From assembly GCF_000471625.1 (NCBI RefSeq), contig NZ_AUSW01000035.1:186001-250000 (forward strand): a DNA stretch of 64,000 bases, read 5' to 3'. Of this stretch, positions 43,467 to 53,125 are shown in pieces. Positions within the stretch are counted from its first letter, which is position 1. The number at the start of each line of letters is the position of its first letter. Source of the stretch: Psychrobacter aquaticus CMS 56 (GTDB lineage: Bacteria; Pseudomonadota; Gammaproteobacteria; Pseudomonadales; Moraxellaceae). Made by a program: the position numbers and the translations under genes. A model generated the notes under the pieces. That model had not been told where the DNA came from and searched no databases. It saw only the letters and a list, made by a program, of their open reading frames with translations.

Positions 43467-45434
43467 TTGTCTATTGAGCGTAATCTGATTTCCAATACTA
43501 AATCATCCTTATCATATCTAAGCCGCAAAATACCATTAACGATAGTGGTATTTTTGCTGGCGATGATGTTGAGCCTATTATTGCCCAATCACGCCTTTGC
43601 TGCTGAAGTTGGTGCACTTGGTGGAGGTGACAGTAATAGTGAAGAATCAGCCAGTACACCCCTACCGGATTCGTTTGGGCGAGATACGCCGCGGCATACG
43701 GTACAAGGATTTATTAGCGCGCTGGGTGAAAATGATTATCTGCTGGCGAGTAATTATTTAAACTTAACGAAGTCTGATAACCCAACGACTATTGTACGGC
43801 AGTTTAAACAAGCGCTGGATGCGGGCGGACGTTTTCAGCCTGATTTGCAGATCAATAATAATCCTGAGGGCAATCTGACCGACCAATTACCACCAAGTCA
43901 AGAAAATGTCGGCGTGATCAATGTTGGCGAAAAAAACGTGTCATTGATACTAGAAAGGGTCATATCTGATTCAGGTGAGCAGTACTGGCAGTTTTCGAGT
44001 GACACACTCAGCTCAATACCAGAAGTGATCGAAAACACTGAGCCGACTTTGGTTTCTCGTTATACGTTTGAATCGTTAGAAGGCAAAAAGATTTTTGGCT
44101 ATCAAATGGTCGACTTGGTTGCTGCATTGATCATGATGGTCAGTAGCCTTGTGCTTACCTATATTACGGTATGGCTGCTGTATCATTTATTGCGAATTAT
44201 GTATCCTCGCGTACGGGGGATGCCACTGCCGCTGCCTGACAAGGTGATACTGCCAATGGCTGTGGTCACTATGGCATTAATATTGTCTGAAGTGATGGTT
44301 TATGCTGGTGTATCTGTCACGCTGCGTGAACCGATCAATCGTTTTACAGACATTGCCTCTTGGGTGGCGACAACGTGGTTGCTGTTACGAGTTATCGATG
44401 CCATATTTACTCGAGCGGTAAACCTCAGTTATAAGAAAAACTATACTGAACGAGTCTCAATTTTGGGACTCATGCGCAAGGTCGTTAAAGCGCTGCTATT
44501 GATATTTGCCGTCATTGTCATCTTCGGTAATCTCGGTTTTGATTTAACCACAGGTATTGCAGCTTTGGGTGTGGGTGGTTTGGCATTAGCACTTGGTGCG
44601 CAAAAAACCATTGAAAACCTTGTCGGTAGTGTCGTTGTGGTCGCCGATTCGCCAGTACGAATAGGGGATTATTGTAAATTTGGCACGTATGAAGGCACCG
44701 TCATTGATATTGGTATCCGCTCATCACGTGTGCGCACCCCATCACGAACCATTGTCACGGTACCAAATGGCGATTTTTCATCGATGCAGATTGAAAATTT
44801 TACCTCGCGTGATATGTTTCGATTTTTTCATCAGTTATATCTCAAGCGTACCGCTGATATTGATGTGGTCTTTAAAATGGTAAAAGACTTGGATGAGTTT
44901 ATCCGTGAGCACTATCTGACCAATCAAGAATGGAATCAGGTCCATATCTCAGAGCTACGTCAAGACTGCTATGTCATTCAATTTCAGGCTTATATTAATG
45001 CCAATGGCGTGGCTGAGTTTTACGACAAACAAAATGTCTTGTTTGTTGATATGTTAAATGAAGTGGCAAAATACAAGGTCGAGCACGCGCTACCAACGCA
45101 GCAGCTTATTCTCAATCAAGATGAGCCTGAGCATCACATGAAAAACGATGTCGAAGATACGGTTACTGATGAATCGGTAGCGGATACGTCAAATGTCAAC
45201 GATCTTGATACCCCTGACAGCGCTGATAATGTCAGTCAGAATACTGTAAATTTAAATAAAGAGAGCGACAGCACTGAAGATGATAACAACGTTAGCCAAT
45301 CAATGGCTGGCTCAGTCAATCGTAAAAAGAGTAATACCTTCAGAAAGCTAAAGAATAAAAGCCGTATATTAAAGAAAAGCACTTTTAAGCATACAAAAAA
45401 GAAGTTAGGTTTTTCTATATGGAATCAGCCTTAA
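43467..45434 (+). CDS. MscS-family mechanosensitive channel, large form
   Basis: A 655-residue inner-membrane channel. A signal peptide (IPLTIVVFLLAMMLSLLLPNHAFAAE) is followed by a ~130-residue periplasmic part, several membrane segments (~200-330), and the MscS pore helix GIAALGVGGLALALGAQKTIENLVGS. The beta domain is VRIGDYCKFGTYEGTVIDIGIRSSRVRT and IVTVPNGDF. The last ~110 residues are a hydrophilic tail: acidic Asp/Ser/Asn-rich, then very basic (RKKSNTFRKLKNKSRILKK). TTG start at 43467 with AAGAGG 6 nt upstream; the next ATG would remove most of the signal peptide. Confidence 0.88.
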   Translation: MSIERNLISNTKSSLSYLSRKIPLTIVVFLLAMMLSLLLPNHAFAAEVGALGGGDSNSEESASTPLPDSFGRDTPRHTVQGFISALGENDYLLASNYLNLTKSDNPTTIVRQFKQALDAGGRFQPDLQINNNPEGNLTDQLPPSQENVGVINVGEKNVSLILERVISDSGEQYWQFSSDTLSSIPEVIENTEPTLVSRYTFESLEGKKIFGYQMVDLVAALIMMVSSLVLTYITVWLLYHLLRIMYPRVRGMPLPLPDKVILPMAVVTMALILSEVMVYAGVSVTLREPINRFTDIASWVATTWLLLRVIDAIFTRAVNLSYKKNYTERVSILGLMRKVVKALLLIFAVIVIFGNLGFDLTTGIAALGVGGLALALGAQKTIENLVGSVVVVADSPVRIGDYCKFGTYEGTVIDIGIRSSRVRTPSRTIVTVPNGDFSSMQIENFTSRDMFRFFHQLYLKRTADIDVVFKMVKDLDEFIREHYLTNQEWNQVHISELRQDCYVIQFQAYINANGVAEFYDKQNVLFVDMLNEVAKYKVEHALPTQQLILNQDEPEHHMKNDVEDTVTDESVADTSNVNDLDTPDSADNVSQNTVNLNKESDSTEDDNNVSQSMAGSVNRKKSNTFRKLKNKSRILKKSTFKHTKKKLGFSIWNQP

Positions 45435-45485
45435 TAGAATAGGGCAGATTAAGTAGAATATTTATATAAATACCAAACCCTAATT

Positions 45486-46118
45486 CTATAAAGGTACTGC
45501 GGTCTTATTGCGTAATAAACCATAGTATGACCATAGCAACAGGCTGGCCGCGCTACGATGTGGTGACCAGTCTTGGGTGAGGTGCTTTAGTTGTTTTGGT
45601 GTTGGGCGCTCAGCCAAAGCTAGTAAGTCCATCGCTGCAACTTTAATCGCTAAGTCATCAACGGCCAGTACATCTACTCGTTTTAATGAAAACAATAAGT
45701 ACATCTCAGCCGTCCAGCGGCCAATACCAATGACGGCAGTTAGTGTTTTTATTACCTCTTCGTCTGGCATTGATTCTAGGGCGACGAAGTCGATATCATG
45801 CTCGACCAATGATCGCACATACCGCGTTTTTTGTTTAGACAATCCTTGCGCCCGTAATGTCTCATCTGTCGCTTCATGAATGGCCTGCGGCGTGGTCAAA
45901 TTTGCATCTATCAAGCGCTGCCAAATACTGGCTGCTGCGGCCACAGACAGCTGTTGACCGACCATCGCTCTCATTAATTGCTCAAAGCCACCAACATTAT
46001 GTCTGAGGCTGGGCATGCCAACTTGGCTGTAGACAGCAGCAAATCTTGGCTCGATAGCAATTAATGCTGTAATATGCGTCTCTAACTCCTGAGAGTGTTC
46101 AATGGTGTGTATGCTCAT
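45486..46118 (-). CDS. DNA-3-methyladenine glycosylase II (AlkA-like, HhH-GPD)
   Basis: Base-excision repair glycosylase of the helix-hairpin-helix superfamily. The HhH-GPD motif is LTAVIGIGRWTAEMYLLFSLKRVDVLAVDDLAIKVA, with the catalytic Asp in VDDLA. MRAMVGQQLSVAAAASIW matches the family's QQLS substrate region. At 210 aa it is the short form without AlkA's N-terminal domain. No FeS cysteines at the C-terminus, which argues against EndoIII/MutY. Ogt near 0.3 kb is another alkylation-repair enzyme. Confidence 0.92.
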   Translation of the reverse strand: MSIHTIEHSQELETHITALIAIEPRFAAVYSQVGMPSLRHNVGGFEQLMRAMVGQQLSVAAAASIWQRLIDANLTTPQAIHEATDETLRAQGLSKQKTRYVRSLVEHDIDFVALESMPDEEVIKTLTAVIGIGRWTAEMYLLFSLKRVDVLAVDDLAIKVAAMDLLALAERPTPKQLKHLTQDWSPHRSAASLLLWSYYGLLRNKTAVPL

Positions 46119-46216
46119 AATTGACTCGCCTTAATCGTTAGAAAAATGCTTGTATAAAAGTAGTAGTAAGATTTGCCTAGGTGTAGTGCGAAGATAAACG
46201 TACGAATTACTGATAT

Positions 46217-46248
46217 AAAAAAGGACTGCAAGTCAGCAGTCCTTTTTT
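46217..46248 (-). terminator. Terminator of the Smr-domain gene
   Basis: AAAAAAGGACTGC / GCAGTCCTTTTTT hairpin with a short loop, 20 bases past the Smr gene stop; symmetrical, so it may also work on the plus strand. Confidence 0.88.
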
Positions 46249-46266
46249 ACAGTAAAACAGAGGTAC

Positions 46267-46998
46267 TTATTCGCCATCAACTTTAGGCTTTTTAAGTAGT
46301 ACCAGTACAGCACCGTTGCCACCATCTTTTGGCGGGGCCGAGCAAAATGCCAGTACTTCTGGCAATTGACGTAACCAACCATTGACGCACGTTTTTAGAA
46401 TGGCTTCACTACCTTTACCATGAACAATTTTTACCATTGTCTCATTGTTTTGCTTTGCTTGGCTCAGTAATTGCGTCATGGCATCGCGAGCTTCCTCAAT
46501 GGTGCAACCATGAATATCTACCGCGTCATACCAACGTAGATTGCCTTTTTTGAGTTGATCAAAAATCTTGTTTTGTAAGGTTGGCTGTTTATATGACAAG
46601 TACGCTTCGCTAGCAACAGGATTCAGTAGCGCTTGCATATCTGACAAGCCTGCGCCCAAATTGCTGGCCTCACTGCCTTGAGCGGCCGCGCGTTTCGATA
46701 ACGTAGCCGCATCGGGTTTGCGTGCTTTTGCAGCGCTGGCAGGAGAGCGGACGTTTTTGTCTTCAAGTTGGTTGACACCGTGCATCGCTTGCATAAATAG
46801 CACTTTATCATCATCAACATGTTCACTGTCTAACTGTTTCACTGTTTTTTTGACTTGCTTTTGGGTCGGTAGTGACACAGGCTCGGTGGGCTTTTGGCTG
46901 TCGCCTTCAGGAGTACTGGTATCACGTCCTTTGCTCAGTTGGCCTTTTAGCTCTTTGAGCTGGTCTTGCATTTCTTTTGAAAATAGAGAATTTGACAT
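46267..46998 (-). CDS. Smr-domain protein (SmrA/SmrB-like nuclease)
   Basis: A 243-residue protein with a charged, low-complexity N-terminal half and a C-terminal Smr domain (~165-243). The signature motifs are VDIHGCTIEEARDAM (the LDLHG-like motif) and MVKIVHGKGS (the HGKG motif). Smr domains cleave nucleic acid; E. coli SmrB cuts mRNA between collided ribosomes. The family closeness here (YDAVDIHGCT, AFCSAPPKDGGNGAVLVLLKK) suits proteobacterial SmrA/SmrB; I cannot decide which. Confidence 0.88.
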   Translation of the reverse strand: MSNSLFSKEMQDQLKELKGQLSKGRDTSTPEGDSQKPTEPVSLPTQKQVKKTVKQLDSEHVDDDKVLFMQAMHGVNQLEDKNVRSPASAAKARKPDAATLSKRAAAQGSEASNLGAGLSDMQALLNPVASEAYLSYKQPTLQNKIFDQLKKGNLRWYDAVDIHGCTIEEARDAMTQLLSQAKQNNETMVKIVHGKGSEAILKTCVNGWLRQLPEVLAFCSAPPKDGGNGAVLVLLKKPKVDGE

Positions 46999-47067
46999 AA
47001 AAGTTAACGTATCGTTGGTTGATGAATGAATGGTCTGATAATTGAAGTCCAGACTATGTCCGCTACT

Positions 47068-47943
47068 TTACTCGTCTGCTGCGACGCCCGCAAGTAAGGA
47101 TTGTAACGCTTGTCCAGGGTGATCGGTCTTCATAAACTGCTCACCGATTAAAAAGTGCTGAATATCGTGATCTAGCATCAAACGAATGTCGTCACTGCTA
47201 TGAATGCCGCTTTCGGTGACGATAAGCGGCTTATACGTTGTACTATCAGCATCAGTGGTCAAAGCTTCAATTAAAATATTCTTTAGATCAAGAGTGGTTT
47301 GTAAACTCACATCAAAAGTATTCAAATTACGGTTGTTAATACCATAAATATTATGCTCTGAGCGGGGTAGCTGTAGAGCGCGCTCAAGCTCAGCCTTGGT
47401 ATGTACTTCTATCAGCACATCCATTCCTAATTCGATACTGAGCGCATGCAGTTCTTGTAATTGCGTATCGTCAAGGCAGGCCACAATTAACAATATACAA
47501 TCGGCACCCAGCAGATAAGATTGATAAATTTGATATTCATCAATCATAAAGTCTTTACGTAAGATCGGCAGACTTGCGGCATTGGCGGCCTGAATAAGAT
47601 AGCTGTCATCGCCTTGAAAATAATCACGATCCGTCAATACGGATAGACAGCTGGCACCCGCTTGCTCATACTGCAGCGCAAATAGGGCAGGCGCAAAATT
47701 GTGATTGATAACGCCTTTAGAAGGCGAGGCTTTTTTGATTTCAGCAATGATACCGATACCGTTTTTGTAAGAACTGGCAGCTCGTAGGGCAGCAGCAAAA
47801 CCGCGACGAGGGTTGTTGTCAGCCGCTACTTGCGCTTGCAAATCTTCAAGAGATAATACCTCACGAGCCGCTTTTACTTCTTCTAATTTGGTAGCAACAA
47901 TGCGCTGTAATACTGACGGAATGGCTGTATTGGTTGTGGTCAT
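47068..47943 (-). CDS. trpC: Indole-3-glycerol phosphate synthase
   Basis: TIM-barrel enzyme closing the indole ring in tryptophan synthesis. Motifs: IIAEIKKASPSKGVI (catalytic Lys), LSVLTDRDYFQG, PILRKDFMIDEYQIYQS (catalytic Lys), VEVHTKAELERAL and YGINNRNLNTF, plus ESGIHSSDDI. No PRAI domain is fused, so trpF must be elsewhere. Third gene of a trpG-trpD-trpC cluster, 72 bases after trpD. Confidence 0.96.
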   Translation of the reverse strand: MTTTNTAIPSVLQRIVATKLEEVKAAREVLSLEDLQAQVAADNNPRRGFAAALRAASSYKNGIGIIAEIKKASPSKGVINHNFAPALFALQYEQAGASCLSVLTDRDYFQGDDSYLIQAANAASLPILRKDFMIDEYQIYQSYLLGADCILLIVACLDDTQLQELHALSIELGMDVLIEVHTKAELERALQLPRSEHNIYGINNRNLNTFDVSLQTTLDLKNILIEALTTDADSTTYKPLIVTESGIHSSDDIRLMLDHDIQHFLIGEQFMKTDHPGQALQSLLAGVAADE

Positions 47944-48015
47944 GAGGGTATCCGAATATGGTTAAATATCAATAGATAACAATGGCTAAACTTACGTATT
48001 AATAGTGGTTATTTA

Positions 48016-49137
48016 TTAAACTTTTTCTGCCAGCTGCTGCGTGTATTTGGCTAACGATTCAAGCTTACGCAATGCTTCACCATCTTGGATGATTTGTTGT
48101 GCGCGGCTCACGCCATTAGGATAATTGCTGGCAAGTCCTGCGGTATATATCGCAGCACCTGCATTTAATGCAATCATGTCACGCGCTTTGAGGACCGAGC
48201 GGTCAGTGGTCTCTGATCCTGATAAAGCCGCACAAATTAGCTCAAGACTTTGCGCTGGAGAATCGACATCGAGGCCGATAAGTGTTTGTGATTCGATACC
48301 CGCATCTTCTGGCATTATGTCATAAACGGAGATTTCGCCGTCTTTTAGCTCAGCGACCGTTGTAGAGGTTGCCAAGCTGATTTCATCTAAGCCATCTTTT
48401 GCGCCGACGACCATGACATGACGTGCGCCCAAGTTTTTCATCACTTTAGCGATAGGCTCGCAAAGCTGGGCGGTAAAAACGCCAATAACTAAGTTGGGTG
48501 TGCCGGCAGGGTTGGTTAATGGTCCTAAAATATTAAAAATCGTCCGTGCTTTTAACTCACGGCGTATTGGATTGGCATAACGCATCGCGCTGTGATGATT
48601 GGGTGCGAACAAAAAGCCAACGCCTTGATTTTCGATACAGTCTTTCGCTTGTTCGGGTGTGAGGGCAAGACTAATACCTGCTTGCTCCAATAAGTCTGAG
48701 CTACCAGATTTGGTAGAGACACCGCGGTTGCCATGTTTGGCAACTTGCGCACCAGCTGCTGCCGCAACGAAAGCCGAGGCAGTAGAGACGTTAAATAAAT
48801 TGGCACCATCACCGCCCGTACCAACGATATCCACCAGATGATCGCAATTATTAGGCGTGATATTAGCTGCTAAAGCGCGCATGGCACTAGCAGAAGCGGT
48901 GATTTCGTCAATGGACTCGCCTTTCATCCGCAGTCCAGTCAAAATAGCACCCATCATGGCATCGCTACACCTGCCTTGCATAATGATAAGCATTACTTGA
49001 TACATCTCATCAAAGGTGAGGTCGATGTGCTGAAAGATTCGACCTAAGGCGGTTGTTAGTAATTGATGGATATCTTCATCAGACAGTTGCGCCATATTAT
49101 CTGGGGTTTGAATTTCCTGTATTTTTTCAGTGCTCAT
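48016..49137 (-). CDS. trpD: Anthranilate phosphoribosyltransferase
   Basis: Transfers phosphoribosyl from PRPP to anthranilate. The glycine-rich PRPP motif DIVGTGGDGANLFNVSTASAFVAAAAG is intact, followed by KHGNRGVSTKSGSSDLLEQAG and RTIFNILGPLTNPAGTPN. Length 373 aa includes a ~20-residue N-terminal extension (MSTEKIQEIQTPDN) compared with usual forms; ATG 49096 is a shorter alternative. Middle gene of trpGDC. Confidence 0.95.
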   Translation of the reverse strand: MSTEKIQEIQTPDNMAQLSDEDIHQLLTTALGRIFQHIDLTFDEMYQVMLIIMQGRCSDAMMGAILTGLRMKGESIDEITASASAMRALAANITPNNCDHLVDIVGTGGDGANLFNVSTASAFVAAAAGAQVAKHGNRGVSTKSGSSDLLEQAGISLALTPEQAKDCIENQGVGFLFAPNHHSAMRYANPIRRELKARTIFNILGPLTNPAGTPNLVIGVFTAQLCEPIAKVMKNLGARHVMVVGAKDGLDEISLATSTTVAELKDGEISVYDIMPEDAGIESQTLIGLDVDSPAQSLELICAALSGSETTDRSVLKARDMIALNAGAAIYTAGLASNYPNGVSRAQQIIQDGEALRKLESLAKYTQQLAEKV

Positions 49138-49225
49138 TATTATCTCGCTTCATATTTTTTTATATATTGTGTTAAATGGATTGGGTTTTGTTTTGCTATT
49201 ATTATTAGTGATTTTTTACAAAATG

Positions 49226-49849
49226 TTAACCAACTTGCGGTAACTTGTCTGAGGTTAATACTGCCAAATGATGAGTCTGCAAAAAGTTATTGAGCAGCCG
49301 ATAACCTGCTTCGCTCAAGATTGACTCAGGGTGAAATTGCACCCCTTCGATAGCAAACGTGTTGTGACGGATGCCCATGATTTCTCCGATACTGCCATCA
49401 ATATTTTGAGTCCATGCGGTCAGCTCCAGACAGTCGGGCAGAGTGGTTTTGTCAATGACCAGTGAGTGATAACGCGTGACTTGTGAAGGATTGGGCAGTC
49501 CTGCAAAGATACCGACATTCTTATGATAAACGGCTGATAAACGCCCGTGCATGACTTCACCAGCTTTGATCACTTGTCCACCAAATGCTTGTCCAATCGC
49601 CTGATGACCCAAACAAATCCCTAATATCGGAATAACGCCCTTAAAGGTGTCGATAACTGCTAGCGAGATTCCAGCACGATCAGGATCACAAGGGCCGGGG
49701 CCAATAACGATCACGTCAGGTGCCAATGTTTTGATTTGTTCGATGGTGACTTGGTCGTTACGCCAGACGGTGATGTCTTGCTGTAATTCACCGAAGTACT
49801 GTACGATATTGTACGTAAAGCTGTCGTAATTATCGATCATCAAAATCAT
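49226..49849 (-). CDS. trpG: Anthranilate synthase / aminodeoxychorismate synthase glutaminase component
   Basis: Class I glutamine amidotransferase that supplies ammonia to TrpE or PabB. Starts [19 protein letters not shown], has the catalytic Cys in [17 protein letters not shown], and His-Glu in EGVQFHPES. Glutaminase subunits are often shared between tryptophan and folate synthesis; the trpDC neighbours favour TrpG. trpE is not in the window. No leader peptide with tandem Trp codons was seen upstream. Confidence 0.93.
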   Translation of the reverse strand: MILMIDNYDSFTYNIVQYFGELQQDITVWRNDQVTIEQIKTLAPDVIVIGPGPCDPDRAGISLAVIDTFKGVIPILGICLGHQAIGQAFGGQVIKAGEVMHGRLSAVYHKNVGIFAGLPNPSQVTRYHSLVIDKTTLPDCLELTAWTQNIDGSIGEIMGIRHNTFAIEGVQFHPESILSEAGYRLLNNFLQTHHLAVLTSDKLPQVG

Positions 49850-50516
49850 TGGTGTTCTACTTATTGAGGTGATTGGATAACTTGAGGTGATTGTATAACG
49901 CCGTTATCTTACCACTATTCTGCTATCTATCAAATGTGAAGGGCAGGCTATATAGATAAGGGTGAAACAAAAATGTAGTCTTTTTTGCATTGATCTGACT
50001 ATACATGCACTAAAAAAGCACATAACATAATATTTATGCGATTATTTGGTGCGTAATTATTGTAGTTAATCACTATGAATGGGCGATGAACTAGAGGTCA
50101 ATCATTTCAAAACACTTCAATAATATCAGTAATTATCTTATAAATAATTGAAAATATTAACGATTAATACGATAGCGGTTTTATAAAATATTATTTCTAA
50201 AAGATTGGCATAGGCTTTGCAGCATTGCATTCAAGTGTGCTTACCGCTGTAACATGATTCAAAAATAATTGTTAATAAATGGCTGAAGAGTTCAACATCA
50301 AACGTTATATATTGTTAGAATTAATGATGACTATTGGTTCAATTACCGCTATGCTTTAGCAGAGTATCTTGAACAATAGCATTGACAGTGCTAATAATAA
50401 GTATGATATTGAATGCGCTATTTGGCTTCATAAGCACATCTAACATTCTTACAACCAGAAAATTGCATCAATAACTTTAAATCGCAATAACCTGATCAAC
50501 ACAACGGAGACTATTT
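49850..50516 (+). promoter_or_regulatory. glnA upstream region with sigma-54 type promoter
   Basis: 667 bases without a gene. At 50206-50221 the sequence TGGCATAGGCTTTGCA has GG and GC exactly 10 bases apart, matching the sigma-54 consensus TGGCAC-N5-TTGCA. It predicts transcription at about 50232 and a leader near 285 bases. Promoters of this type are driven by NtrC at glnA in enteric bacteria. Upstream half-sites (TGCAC near 50005, GGTGC near 50049) are too loose to call NtrC sites. A sigma-70 promoter may exist as well. Confidence 0.65.
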
Positions 50517-51926
50517 ATGTCGAACAAACTACTAGACCTTATCAAATCCTCTAATGCCAAATGGGTCGACTTCCGCTTTACCGACACACGCGGTAAAGAG
50601 CAGCACATCAGTTTCCCAGCGCATAGCGTTGATGAAGAAGTCATGGAAGACGGTAAAATGTTTGATGGTTCTTCTATTGCAGGCTGGAAAGGTATCGAAG
50701 CGTCAGATATGATTTTACGTCCTGATCCAGAGACTGCTTTTCTTGACCCATTCTTTGATGCAGTGACAGTGGTAGTGACTTGCGATATTATCGAGCCATC
50801 AACTTTGCAAGGTTACGATCGTGACCCACGTTCTATCGCGCGCCGTGCCGAAGAGTATTTGAAGTCTACTGGTATTGGTGATACTGCATACTTCGGTCCT
50901 GAGCCTGAGTTTTTTGTATTTGATGATGTAAAATGGTCAATCGACATGTCAGGTGTTAGCCATAAAATCACGGCGGAAGAAGCGGCTTGGTCGACAGGCG
51001 AGACTTACGAGTGGGGCAACATGGCGCATCGTCCACGTGTCAAAGGCGGCTATTTCCCAGTACCACCAATCGATAGCTCGCATGATATGCGTGCTGTGAT
51101 GTGTGAGCGTATCGAAGAGATCGTTGGTAAAGGCAGTGTAGAAGTACATCATCATGAAGTGGCTTCTTGCCAGTCTGAAATTGGTGTTGCGTTCAATACC
51201 ATGGTACGTAAAGCGGATGAAGTTCAGCAATTAAAATATGTGGTTCATAACGTAGCGCATCAGTTTGGCAAAACGGCGACCTTTATGCCAAAGCCAATCG
51301 TTGGTGACAATGGTTCAGGTATGCATGTGCATATGTCGATCTCAAAAGATGGCGTCAACACGTTCTCTGGTGATGAGTATGCTGGTCTGTCTGAAACCGC
51401 TTTGTATTTCATCGGTGGTATCATCAAACACGCTCGTGCCTTGAATGCGATTACCAATCCATCGACCAACAGCTACAAGCGTTTGGTGCCACATTATGAA
51501 GCGCCGATTAAACTGGCTTATTCAGCGTCTAACCGTTCAGCGTCTATTCGTATTCCACATGTGAGCAGCCCTAAAGCAGTTCGTGTTGAAGCGCGTTTCC
51601 CTGATCCAACGGCAAACCCATACTTAGCATTTGCAGCGCTATTAATGGCAGGTCTTGATGGTATTCAGAACAAAACGCATCCTGGCGAAGCAGCTGACAA
51701 AAACCTGTATGACTTACCACCAGAAGAAGAAGCACAAATTCCAACGGTTGCTGAAAGCTTAGATGTGGCGCTACAGGCTTTGCGTGACGACCATGAGTTC
51801 TTGTTAAAAGGCGATGTGTTTACTAAAGATATGCTAGAAGCATTTATCGCATTGAAAGAAGAAGAAGTACAACGTCTGAATGTGACTGTGCATCCAGTTG
51901 AATTTGATATGTACTATAGCTGTTAA
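50517..51926 (+). CDS. glnA: Glutamine synthetase, type I
   Basis: Makes glutamine from glutamate, ammonia and ATP; dodecameric. Motifs: [18 protein letters not shown], the ATP/Glu region [24 protein letters not shown], the glutamate site [18 protein letters not shown], and the adenylylation loop NLYDLPPEE with the target Tyr, so regulation by GlnE adenylylation is expected (GSI-beta type). Length 469 aa is normal. Followed by a strong terminator, so monocistronic; glnL/glnG do not follow it. Confidence 0.97.
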   Translation: MSNKLLDLIKSSNAKWVDFRFTDTRGKEQHISFPAHSVDEEVMEDGKMFDGSSIAGWKGIEASDMILRPDPETAFLDPFFDAVTVVVTCDIIEPSTLQGYDRDPRSIARRAEEYLKSTGIGDTAYFGPEPEFFVFDDVKWSIDMSGVSHKITAEEAAWSTGETYEWGNMAHRPRVKGGYFPVPPIDSSHDMRAVMCERIEEIVGKGSVEVHHHEVASCQSEIGVAFNTMVRKADEVQQLKYVVHNVAHQFGKTATFMPKPIVGDNGSGMHVHMSISKDGVNTFSGDEYAGLSETALYFIGGIIKHARALNAITNPSTNSYKRLVPHYEAPIKLAYSASNRSASIRIPHVSSPKAVRVEARFPDPTANPYLAFAALLMAGLDGIQNKTHPGEAADKNLYDLPPEEEAQIPTVAESLDVALQALRDDHEFLLKGDVFTKDMLEAFIALKEEEVQRLNVTVHPVEFDMYYSC

Positions 51927-51961
51927 TTTTTAACTTATAATAAGCAGTACTGTGATGAATT

Positions 51962-51995
51962 AAGACCAGTCAAGTAAACTTGGCTGGTTTTTTTA
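51962..51995 (+). terminator. glnA terminator
   Basis: ACCAGTCAAG / CTTGGCTGGT stem (10 bp, one G-U) with a 4-base loop, then seven T, about 35 bases after the glnA stop. Confidence 0.92.
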
Positions 51996-52128
51996 TGGTT
52001 AACAATAACTTATTTAAAGTAGTTAAAAACGGTTTTTGTAAAATCATTACTGCTTTCATAGAAAAATTGTCGCATAATAGTTTGTATAAAAACACATCAA
52101 CGCTAGACACTGAGTGGGTTGACTGAAC

Positions 52129-52863
52129 ATGACTGTATTATCAAAATCAAGTTTTTCAAAAACTAACATAAAGCTAGGGTTACTGTGTGCTACGATTATT
52201 AGCACAGCCAGCTTCTATACGGCTACTGCAAACGCTGCGCCTATCTATAAAATCGTTGATGAAAAAACAGGTCAAGTAACCTTTACCGATCGACCACAAA
52301 GTTATGAGCAACAAGCTGACAAACAAGTGAGTCAGTTGGCTATTACCACAGGCAATGAATCCAATAGATCGAGTAGCAATAATATAAGTAGCAACGGTAC
52401 ACGCAGCCAGTCATCGAATATGTCGCAAACTGCCGCTGTGGCTGTTACAAGCACTGCCGCTCAGACACCAGTGAATTATCAGATGGCGATCACTGAGCCT
52501 AGCGAAGAACGTGCTTATCGCCGTCCCGCACAAAATATCAATGTAAGGGTGCAGGTAAAACCAGCTTTGCAAGCAGGCGATAGTATTGGTATTTATCTTG
52601 ATGAGAGTGAAGTTGCGCAAGGTCTAAGCGCCTCGATTGCAACGGTTGATATCTTACCGGGTGAGCACACTGTAAAAGCAGTAATTAAAAATGAGAAAGG
52701 TCAAGTGCTGCAGCAAGTGGCACGTACTATTTATGTGATTCAAAATAATACAACGATACAAAATAACAAGAAAATTGCTAAGCAGCTTTTGGCTTATCAA
52801 AATCTGCCATGGCATCAAAAAGTTCTGTTGAAATTGCGGCAGAAAAAAACTGCCACGCCCTAA
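52129..52863 (+). CDS. DUF4124 domain secreted protein
   Basis: A 244-residue exported protein. After a signal peptide ending near ...TATANAAP comes a DUF4124 segment (IYKIVDEKTGQVTFTDRPQ), then a Ser/Asn/Gln-rich linker. The C-terminal beta-sandwich-like domain (INVRVQVKPALQAGDSIGIYLDESEVAQG ... DILPGEHTVKAVIKNEKGQVLQQVARTIYV) looks like a small Ig-like module. DUF4124 proteins often lie near glnA in gammaproteobacteria. Function is not known. Confidence 0.85.
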   Translation: MTVLSKSSFSKTNIKLGLLCATIISTASFYTATANAAPIYKIVDEKTGQVTFTDRPQSYEQQADKQVSQLAITTGNESNRSSSNNISSNGTRSQSSNMSQTAAVAVTSTAAQTPVNYQMAITEPSEERAYRRPAQNINVRVQVKPALQAGDSIGIYLDESEVAQGLSASIATVDILPGEHTVKAVIKNEKGQVLQQVARTIYVIQNNTTIQNNKKIAKQLLAYQNLPWHQKVLLKLRQKKTATP

Positions 52864-53009
52864 TACAGTGAGTTTTGTATAAAAATAAGTCAGCGGGACT
52901 GGAGTGAATTTTTTGCAGCATCGAGCTGCGAAGGCACAGCAAGCAAGAAAAATTTATACCAGTTTCGCGTTCCAATATAATGGTTCGGTTTTATTTAGCA
53001 TCGGCTGTA
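52864..53009. mobile_element. Dispersed repeat family A, full copy (146 bp)
   Basis: Left end TACAGTGAGTTTTGTATAAA, right end complement TACAGCCGATGCTAAATAAA. Core CTGCGAAGGCACAGCAAGCA then AGAAAAATTTATACCAGT. It begins at the stop codon of the DUF4124 gene (TAATACAGTG), so the insertion may supply its 3' end or untranslated region. Confidence 0.78.
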
Positions 53010-53018
53010 TATCCAAAT

Positions 53019-53057
53019 AAAAAGGCAAGCACCAATATGGCGCTTGCCTTTTTTGAT
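53019..53057. terminator. Bidirectional terminator
   Basis: AAAAAGGCAAGC / GCTTGCCTTTTTT hairpin with A and T tracts on both sides, between the DUF4124 gene (+) and the SIMPL gene (-). Confidence 0.88.
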
Positions 53058-53125
53058 ACGACTAGACTAACTTTTGTCTACATACATCATTTTTAAATAA
53101 TATCGTTTTTTAGATATAAACAATG

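Noticed and set aside
49850..49925. Trp leader peptide or attenuator before trpG
   Set aside because: No short frame with tandem Trp codons and no terminator/antiterminator pair was seen.
50000..50055. NtrC binding sites upstream of glnA
   Set aside because: Only half-sites (TGCAC, GGTGC) at irregular spacing; not enough to call, although the sigma-54 promoter is.
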